In this document: one piece after another, positions 55,501-64,000 of the stretch
Layout: each line of letters opens with the position of its first letter
Position numbering within the stretch: the stretch's first letter is position 1
NCBI RefSeq assembly: GCF_036669915.1
Contig: NC_089320.1
Coordinates: 2,705,129 to 2,769,128, forward strand
DNA length: 64,000 nt
Direction: 5' to 3'
Source of the DNA: Pocillopora verrucosa
Lineage: Eukaryota > Cnidaria > Anthozoa > Scleractinia > Pocilloporidae
Program-made: the position numbers and the translations under genes
Notes under the pieces: model-generated
Told to the model about the DNA's origin: nothing
The model's database searches: none
The model's input: the letters and a program-made list of their open reading frames with translations, nothing else

Positions 55501-58500
55501 ACTGTAGTTAATAATTACATGACTTTTGTGTAATTCAGAAAAAAGTAAGCAAGCTTTGTCAAAAAGTGCAATACTTACATTATCAACATAATGGATCCAG
55601 CACTCAAGTGCTTTGGCTTCGCTGTGCATGCTGCATCATTATTAAGTTCAAACAGGTAGTAACATTCCAGTGGGTTTTTTGGATCATCTACGCTACTTTG
55701 GTTCCTATATTCTTCAATGACACGCATGGTTCCCTGGAAAAAAAAATTATAAAATCCAATCTTTCCTGGATTTAGAGGCAAACAAAACATAAAGATCTTT
55801 TTTCCAAGTTAATACAGCTGCACATGCTATCTATCCACAGAGGAAGCAAAAACCAAAATAACTAACACAGACAATTTTCTTCTCCTGAAAATTTAAGTTC
55901 ATTTTTATAGTACCCTCATAATTCAATCTTTCCAAGATGTACATATCAAATGCTTATGAAATGTGTCTGTGTAGTCAACGTATATCTGACCAATACTGTA
56001 GAGACAAAAAAAACTTAAAGATTCTTTTTTGCAAGCAAAAACATTATTTCTGCCCAGAGGAAGCACAAAAAACAAATTTTTTTCCTCATACTGTAGATTA
56101 AAGTTCATTTTTTTTAAACTACAGAGCTGATTAAAATGGTCACCAGAAAGAAATCCTTATCTTCTAGAGAGTGCTGTCCAATCATCATCATCATCATCAT
56201 CATCAACTTTATTTGCCTTATTTTAACAACACAAAAATTTATTTACAGCATTAACAGCTAGAAGGCAAGGAGACCCAGGAAGCCAATGGGCTTATGGCCG
56301 AGCCCTTACAATCATAAATTAAGTAAGGAAAAAGTGTTGCAAATGTGCAACTTTATTTAAGTTAAAACTCTTGCGCTTTTGTCTTAAAGCTAGCAAGGTT
56401 TGACAAACAAGTAACTGTTCCAAATTTTAGAACCTTGGTAGAGTATTATATTGCTAGAGATTTGTACAGCACAAGTGTGTTCAATAATTACAGGCTCTTC
56501 TGGTACCATAATTGTGAATTTGGCTATTTGTTACAAAAAGATTGAGAAACAACAGGGGCAATAAGTTGTTTTTACAATAAAACATAAATTTGGCAATTTC
56601 AAAAGTATTGACCAAGAAAATATGTAAGATTCCTACTTTGGAGAATAATTCAATTATTTAATAATTTTGTCACGTATATGATCAAAGCAGGCAATCATCT
56701 TGTCCACCAATTGGCTAATCAGAACATAAGATTCACTTCATCTTGCCTACAGGTGCTGTCAGCCATCTGATAAGTATTTGTTATCAACCAAGCCCTTTCA
56801 GCTACAATAAGTAATAATTCACTCACCCTCTCAACCCCTGGGTCACAAGTCATTAACACAATACTAATTCTTTCTAAGCCTTTGCAGTGGTGGGTATACT
56901 CCTCTCCATGGAAGTATTTTATCATCAGCCAGTCCGCTGAGAAAATGAAATTTTACATTATTATTAAAGTTCAAATAATGATAAAAATCCTCTAATAGAT
57001 ATTTTCTTTATTCTCATCACTTATCTGCTTGATTTTGTAATGTTATGACAATGAAAAACTTTGTCTTGGTCACAAAGTGAGGAAAAGGGTTAAAATCTGT
57101 GTACTTTATCTGTGCTCTGATGTTTATACACAATTATGCATGTATTAAGTTTTGATCACATGACTTACTTCCTCCAGTAACATGGGCACCACGGAAGGTT
57201 CCTATTACCTTCCAATCTGATTCTTTCCACTTCACGCCATGTTGCTGAACTGCAGCGGTGTCTGAAGCACCTCGCTTACAGATTGATATTTTATATGAAT
57301 AGTCATCATCGTTTGCAAAGTAAATCCTAAAAAACAAAAACTCACTTGTTAACCGTTAAGCATAAAACAGTGAAAACAATTTGAGATCTGATATAAATTT
57401 GACAAACACTTGTGCAAGCTCAGTTTTTTTGAAAAATACAAAAAGTGTATGTTGGAACATTTGGAGGTAGTATACTGTACATGTATAAAGGTGAGTTTGT
57501 GTCAGGTGAACTAAGTTACAGTCTGTAATGGGGTAAAGTAAGTTTAAAAAGGATCATTATTGTTATTAAATCTATGGTAGCTGCTTCTTCATAACAATTA
57601 CTTGTAACTTGAGACATGTTTTTTTAATAGAAAAGTTGGGTTAATAGGGATTTTGTATTCTTTCTGCTGGTGATATTATACCATAACAATTTATTCACTG
57701 GGTTGTACTCTTTATTGTACAGAATATTTCACTTATTGCAACTGGAGTGAAATTTCTATGATCTACAGGAATGAAGCTTCCCACAGTGAATGCATTTTAT
57801 TCTTATAAACATTTGGCATGATATGATGTTGTTAAAATGTAAAAACATCAACACTTCCAAAGGGGACAGATTCACATCAATCTGTATCCAATCAGATACT
57901 ACATCTCTTAACTTGTAGTTAAAATTCTGACTGATCAAAAAACATTTGCCGAGTTTTATTCACAGTTAATTAAAATTTTACTACAGTAATGAAATTTTAA
58001 CTACAGCAATTATATAATTAAATGGTAATATTGTCGCGCAAGAAACTCAGTGGAGTTAAGGTGCTAAATCAGATTTAGTCTATGGGTGTTTGAGTCATCA
58101 AAATAGTTTCAGTTGTTCATATTCTTGAGGAAGGGAATGAAAAGTAACATGTTTCTTATAAATTGCGTGACAAATTGCAAGGCAAGCAACATTGAAATGG
58201 CTTCCAATTTCGTTTTCATAGTTGCCTACAATATGTTTAGTGTCGTATACGAATTTCCTCCCAATTATTGAGCAAATTTATCGAAAATGTTCGCAATTTT
58301 GCTGTACACTTGACTGTAACGTAATACTAAATTCCTCCTTAGCTTAGATGACTTTTAAACAGAAATTACAAAACTTGTAATTTTAAGTTAAATATTATTA
58401 AACTAGACGTCATTTCAACACGTGCCAACTCCTCCTTTTGCCCGAATATAATGACTTAAATATAAATCTAAGTTCCTTCAAGGCACAACTCCCAGTTTGC

Positions 58501-58744
58501 ATAGTTTCTTTCAAAGGATACTTAAAAATCGAGAAAGAAAGCGAAGTAAAAGTGATAACGTGTTCACAACTCACTTTTGCCCCGATAACTTTTTTATTCT
58601 CTCGTTCACATCGTTTGGGTCAGTCTTTTGATGTTGGGGACACATTTGGCCGGGAGCTTGCGTCGTCGTCCTCACAGACACAAAACGAGTGCACAGACCC
58701 AACCACAACAAGACCGCCTTCATAAAGGGCGACAAGGTCTCCAT
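52587..58744 (-). CDS. M6PR: Cation-dependent mannose-6-phosphate receptor, copy B
   Basis: Exons in transcript order: 58744-58575, 57326-57169, 56936-56827, 55733-55579, 54661-54535, 53827-53774, 52643-52587 (TAG); 831 bases, 276 aa. Exon lengths equal copy A except exon 1, one codon longer. Every splice site and cysteine is intact, so both copies look functional. Signal peptide at 1-25, MRH-type lumenal domain about 30-185, one membrane helix about 188-212, cytoplasmic tail about 213-276. Differences from copy A cluster in the signal peptide and N-terminus ([14 protein letters not shown]), in the lumenal [11 protein letters not shown] segment and at the membrane border ([14 protein letters not shown], closer to vertebrates). 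The tail keeps NFWKD and DDTLLPM. Same proposed role as copy A. Confidence 0.95.
53374..53435. repeat. Minisatellite (CAGGTGCTTAAAAAA)4
   Basis: Four perfect 15-base units in intron 6 of M6PR-B. Unit 1 has a single related unit near 44005 ('catgctttaaaaaaacaggt') after a segment of about 340 bases that is missing here. Confidence 0.9.
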
Positions 58745-58870
58745 TGCTCTAAAATGCTGCTATTTCAAGGCCGCTTCCTCACCAACTTCGATTCCACGTG
58801 CCAGGTTACTAAGCGATGACAATATTTGACTCGAGTGGTTATGGGTAAGTCATGTGTTTGTCACAAGACA

Positions 58871-60315
58871 TCAAGGCATCACACGTCAGCGATAATAAAA
58901 CGCTCGTGTAGGAACAAGAATGATATATTTCTTAGGTATGCTTGGACTGAGTGTGATAAGGAATGATATTTTTTATAGGGTTCTTCAACCCTTAATCGCT
59001 AATTATATACTAAATCCATTCCTACGTTAAAATCCAAAGTATTTAGAGGATTCAACGACACAATTTGAGCCGACAACGCTCAGTGGATCGACTGGATCCC
59101 GGAAGTCTAAACTACCACAAGTAGACCGCTACTGGTGCTGATGGAGGCCTAAAAAATCCGTGACAATCAATATTCTCGGTCAAATGGTGATCAGCTGATT
59201 TGGAGTAATTTTCTTTTTCTCAGAGTGTTGTTTGAAGTGATGGTTTAAGGAAGTTATTGGCTTGAAAATCTCTCCTCTCCGACTTCACTTCACGCTTCTT
59301 TGAATTTTCATCTCCTGCCATTTATTACTTCAGATTTGTGATTACGGAACATTACCATTTTTGTGTTTTTTACCTGCTACCCTCTCTTTCCTCAACCATC
59401 TCCCGTGTCTCTACTAGGCTCCTCCTTCACCCCCCCCCCCCCAACCCATGACGGTTAAACTCCAGATTTGTGATTAAGGAACGTTACCATTTTTGTGTTT
59501 TTTACCTGCTACCCTCTCTTTCCTAAACCACCTCCCGTGACTCTCCTAACTCGCCTCCATCCCCCACCCTACGGACAGGTTAGCTGTAGTCTCCCCACCT
59601 TGTCTCAACCCTCTCTTAATGAACTGTTTGATTACGTTTTATTTTATTTTATGGAAAAATAATACCACGCTAACCATTTTCATAGAGTTGTCCGAGAAGG
59701 AAGATTTCCACAAGTTCGTCCCCATGCCACTCGAATCACATTACTTTTGCCTGAGAGTTGGAAACTGAAGACTGAAAGAACCTGGGGAAGAGTTTTATCA
59801 AGGTAGTTTCTGTATCTAAGAGACATATAATTGTGCGAAGTATGAGGATAGGGAGGTAAATGGAACTAGTCTCTTCACGAAGTTAATTTTCCGCGAAGAA
59901 TCTTTTCTTTCGATTGAAGAAATCATTATGAACTGAACATATTTTATGTGCAGCTCAGCACGAACGCGCAAGCCCACACCATACCTATCCAAGACGATCC
60001 AAGACAGGTGATGTTTTGTAATTAAATCGAAAAGGTGACGATACTTCAGTTCGATATTGATTTCAATTTTTCGCCTGTCATGTCCTAATTAAACAAAATC
60101 TGATGATGTCAAATGACACTTCCTATGATCGCTCGATAAAATGTCAATTCCTTGAAACAACAAACTCATGCTATTAAACAGGAAGGCCTCCCTCAGGTCG
60201 CGTGTGCGCGTGAAAGACAAAAATCGACATGAACGGTCTTTGAGACGGAGACGGGGCTAGCTAGCGCTGTGCACATGAAGCAAGTTGAACAGTTCCTCCG
60301 CCTTTAGCCACAGTG
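58871..60315. other. Divergent intergenic region, M6PR-B to class C receptor
   Basis: Contains a two-copy direct repeat at 59331-59575 and a C-rich run at 59433. It must include the receptor promoter; a GC-rich patch with 'gtgtgcgcgtgaaag' lies near 60200. No gene seen. Confidence 0.45.
59331..59575. repeat. Direct tandem duplication, about 130-base unit
   Basis: 'cagatttgtgattacggaac' through 'tttacctgctaccctctctt' is repeated from 59463 with a few substitutions. The two units diverge only in their C-rich ends. Confidence 0.85.
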
Positions 60316-63300
60316 ATGAGGGTACATCTCCAAATATGCCAACTTCTGATCTCTGCTCAAGTCTTGACGGTTTTCTCGTTCTCTACATCCGCGCGCTCTG
60401 AACAACGTTCAAAAACAGGAATTATCACCGCGGGTGACATCATAATTGGCGGCTTAATACCCGTTCACTTCTCGCCCAACTTTTCGCCGCATCCTGGAAA
60501 TTCGTCATGCCAGGGTTCCTTCCATTTGCGCGGGTTCAAAGGAGTAGAAGCTATGCTATACGCGATAGACCTCATAAACAAAAACCCTACGTTGCTGCCA
60601 AATGTAACTCTGGGAGTTGATGTAAAAGATACATGTGGAAGTGTGGATTATGCAATTATGGAAAGCTTGAGTTTTGACTTTATCAGAAGCGCTTATGTTG
60701 CTTCAGAGCTTCTTGATTGCGCAGAGGATTCATCCAGCGAAAAGCACTCGGTACTCAAACCTAAAGCCAGTGATAGACCTATGTCAGGAAAGAAAGATTC
60801 GAAGAGACACGATGGTGATATGTCAGGTTTGTTTTATTGATGTTGGCTGAAAGTCGCTTGAGTTCAATTTTATTTCTTAAGTTTTGTCATCCATATTACA
60901 TTTTCTGATAAATATCGAGCGCGATTCCGTTATTCAACGCAATTTATTCAATTTCATACGCACGTAAACAAAATAACCCGCTACCGCGCCAGATAATTTT
61001 TTAAACCGTGGCTTCTTGTTTTCTGTATTGTGGCGAATTGACCCACTGAGTCAAACAGCTCGTTTATTTGCTCTATATTCACGTTAATGACAGTCTCTAT
61101 CGCGTCCAGTGTTTTTAGACGCCATCTAATTTACAAATGTGTTTTAACTACAACGACGACGTGAAAAGTCATAAGAAAACATCTGACTTCCAGTCTCTGC
61201 CTTCCATTTGAATCATTTCATGTGTTTCGCACAGGCGACCAACTTTAAAAGTTGTGTACACAAACACTATATCCAGTGTTTCTACTTTGTTTAACTCACG
61301 ATCTAGAACTGACAGTTCAGTTTCGATATGCATGTGCATGAAGTTCAGTCTCTCGAAATCAAGTTCAAACTTCATACAGGGAGGGTGGATTGCAGCCGGT
61401 TCTTAAACGAAACAAAATTTTTTTTGCATTTGTTAGCTAAAAAAATTAGGTAGTTTTCCATTAGTGTAATTAGTTCTGAAAAAGATTTATTATGAAGCCT
61501 GTTGGGATTGAAACATCTATCTTCATTTTCAGTCAATCGACTTTAAAATGGATAATAATAAAATATTGCATCCAATCGAAAACCAAGATATCTGGCAAGT
61601 TTTAGCTAGGTTTACGCAATTTAAATGGCCATAACACTGAGTACAAATCACAAAGCAGATCTCATAGAAATTTAGGCCAAACAGGCTTCTTTTTCTTAAA
61701 ATTTGACTTTTTAATTAAGAAATACGCCGGATTAAAACCCTTTTAAAAATTTTTTAAAGTTACGCCCACGACAAGACAGCATGCAGTAGCTATCACAACT
61801 ATATTTCGCAAACTGACAGAGCTTTCAATCTGTCCAAAGTTCTCCGTTCGTGGAGAAGTCTGTATTGAATTAAATCTTAATTTTTTTCCGACAGCAGATT
61901 GTGGCTTCCGTTCTCAAAAAACAGGAAGAAAAAATGTTGAAATATGACCATAACCGTGCCTGTCAACCACTCTCGAAACTGTCAATGCGAAACCGCAAAG
62001 TATACCTCTCAGAATTTGAAGAACCTTTGGTGAAATGCATTAAAAATTATGAATTTTTGCCAATGATTTGCCCTCCAATAAGTGAGATATATCTATAAAG
62101 CAAATTAGATTAGATGTTTTTCAGGTACTTTCAAAATTAACATGATTTTTAATATTTTCGACTTAAGCCACAGTTTAAGTATTGCTGAATATTTTCAAGA
62201 TTAACTTTCTGTAACATTTTTCGATCTGCCTTACAGTTTCCAAGTCAGTGCTCAATAACCACGCTTGAGATAAATTTGTGTTGTGGTAAATGTCGTTAAA
62301 CTTGTTTATGGCAAGCTGAATAAATACGACGAATGCAAAGTGTCTTGAAAGCACTTCACAGATCACATACGCAATAGAAATATCACGTCTTTTCCTTCAT
62401 TCCAGATGAGTAAAACCTTAATTGCAAAATTAACTGGATCAATTTTGCAGAGTGGAAACAAGGCGCGTTTACTGAAGAATATTTTGACTAAAAGCCGTGC
62501 AAAAATTTGGTTCATTAGTAATGCAAACTCCTCGATAATTTGTATGCTTTTTTTGAACAAAACCGGGATAAACTCTAACTAGTTGAAATTAAAACAATCC
62601 TAAATTCAAAGTCTATTCTTTACCCTATTTAAAATTAATTATAAAATTCTGTGTAGAGGGAAGTATTTGAAACGAAGTTACTTTGGCCCAGATAAAGAAA
62701 AAATATTTCAACTAATAAAATAACTAATGGCCTTGTGGCCTTACTTTGCTAGACCAACCACTTGCATGAAAAATTAATTTTGTTTTTGCGCATTAGTGTC
62801 TGCTGTGGAATAAGAAAATACAAGTGAATCCGTATTTAATTAAAGATTTAACTCTGAAAATCTAAATATATTCGCTGCGGCTTCATAAACTTCCGTGAAA
62901 TGCGTAAGCTTATTTGTCTCTAGTTAAAACTTAGAAACAATAAACATTTTTTGGCGAATAATACATCGAGGGGTCCATACATAATTGCAATGTTTTAAGC
63001 TTTCATATTTCGCCATGGTTATCCATTATCATGTTCCTGTGACATCTTTACCCTCTTTTAGTACTTACCCAACATTAGACACAACATTAATTTTTTTGCG
63101 TATGCGTAAAACATAGACACTTTTAACAGAAAACCTTCGTTTTGTCTTAGCGTTTCTGTAATAACTGTAAAACTATTTCTAGGGGTTCAGGTTAGTGCTC
63201 ACGGACTAAGAGGCTTTTGAATCGCAATGAGGGGTTTCGTTAATTGTGAAATTTCTTATATATAACTGTAACCGCAAAGGACTACGAATTTACCTTTTTG

Positions 63301-64000
63301 ACCTGATACAAGGTGCTGATTTAATCCGAATATGAAAATCAAGGTTGTTTTCCCAAGCAGCCTTGTAAGTACTTCTATTTGAGAAAATTTGAGAAAGAAA
63401 ATTAACCAAACGTAAAGTCGAATGGAAATCAAGAGAATATCAATCTTTCGCCCGAATTTACCCTCAATAATTACCCTAGTATTATAAGCGGCCGTGATCG
63501 ATTCTTTGAGAAACCCCAGCCTTTTCTATGTTTCTGTTTCGGATTTGATTGATTCTCGAACATTACTGTGATAAATACAAAGTTATTATTCGTTCTGACT
63601 CGCTTTTGCTGCGAGAATAGCTCGTCTTGTATACAAGTTTCTATGGTGTTGTTCTTAATAAAAAACACATTACTTTATTTAGGTTGCTGTTCAAGTAAGT
63701 CTCGCACAGCAGCTATCGTTGGAGCAGCTTTTAGTGGCGTAACCATGGCAACAGCAAGCCTTACAGGACTTTTCCACGTGCCTGTAATTAGTTATGCTTC
63801 AACGAGTCGTCTTCTCAGTGACAGGTCTCGGTTCCAGTACTTCTACCGAACGGTTCCGTCAGACAACCTCCAGGCTCAAGCAATTACTTCCCTTCTTCAT
63901 GAATTTAGCTGGCATTTTGTCATCGTTCTCGCGTCCGATAACGAATACGGGCGATCAGGTGTCACAGCCTTGAAGCAGACGATACAAAATTACACGACTC
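60316..64000 (+). CDS. Class C GPCR (CaSR/mGluR-like), first two exons
   Basis: Exon 1 is 60316-60826 (170 codons plus 1) and exon 2 is 63683 to beyond 64000, joined in phase 1 across a 2.86-kb intron. Signal peptide at residues 1-28, then the start of a Venus-flytrap domain: GDIIIGGLIPVHFS, LRGFKGVEAMLYAID, LLPNVTLGVDVKDTC. Exon 2 has VGAAFSGVTMATA, LTGLFHVPVISYASTSRLLS, RTVPSDNLQAQA and SDNEYGRSG. Ser/Thr, Asp and Tyr of the amino-acid pocket (FSG, ASTS, PSDN, NEYG) are kept, while the position of the mGluR carboxylate-binding Arg is not Arg. This favours a calcium-sensing or amino-acid-sensing receptor over a strict glutamate receptor. A Ser/Lys-rich loop (SSSEKHSV...GKKDSKRHDG) precedes the splice. 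The seven-helix part lies beyond the window. Confidence 0.9.
60827..63682 (+). other. Intron 1 of the class C receptor
   Basis: AT-rich, with no repeat family of this window and no supported coding exon. A 65-codon plus frame at 61901-62098 follows an acceptor-like site but has no family features. Confidence 0.5.

Larger units (their letters stand above)
51438..58870. repeat. Segmental tandem duplication, unit 2
   Basis: Direct copy of 40952-49446 with mostly single-base and small-indel differences. It lacks the LINE, has instead unrelated sequence at about 52130-52525, and has a four-unit minisatellite at 53374-53435. Confidence 0.95.

Noticed and set aside
1..64000. CRISPR array, bacterial operon, tRNA or rRNA genes
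   Set aside because: None seen. The direct repeats present are minisatellites or dispersed elements, and the only tRNA-like sequences are SINE heads.

Overview
The window reads as nuclear DNA of an anthozoan cnidarian, most likely a stony coral. It is AT-rich, its genes are split by short GT-AG introns, intergenic DNA is full of small inverted-repeat elements and dispersed repeats, and the recognisable proteins are ordinary animal ones. The species call is inference, because no marker gene is present. All exon models were read by eye from open frames, splice signals and phase agreement.

Layout. 1-2.8 kb: 3' half of a voltage-gated proton channel gene (HVCN1-like, +). 3.8-12.6 kb: complete nucleoporin POM121 gene (-) in 11 exons, tail-to-tail with HVCN1 and with a one-base frame break in exon 1. 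13.2-30 kb: a gene-poor stretch holding four same-strand genes for small secreted prepropeptides (called P1-P4 here). They share one two-cysteine cationic core, C-x(0-2)-[IV][IV]-x-x-R-x-R-x-x-x-C, and almost the same first-exon length. This is the most novel content of the window. Two further candidate exons lie between P1 and P2. 32.2-35.3 kb: ICMT (-), head-to-head over about 290 bp with an unrecognised 241-aa gene (+, 35.6-39.2 kb).

41-58.9 kb: a segmental tandem duplication of about 7.4-8.5 kb. Each unit carries a complete seven-exon cation-dependent mannose-6-phosphate receptor gene (M6PR, -). The roughly 2-kb spacer between the units holds an intronless 341-aa ORF of unknown function (+). 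60.3-64 kb: first two exons of a class C GPCR, closest to calcium-sensing/amino-acid-sensing receptors, running off the window end.

The genes do not form one pathway. P1-P4 look like a locally expanded peptide family (neuropeptide/hormone-like or host-defence-like). M6PR and ICMT are housekeeping membrane proteins of lysosomal sorting and CaaX processing.

Repeats include two tRNA-derived SINE-like elements, a 5'-truncated LINE present only in the first duplication unit, several hairpin MITEs (one ending a few bases from the ICMT exon 2 splice donor), and at least three recurrent short repeat families.
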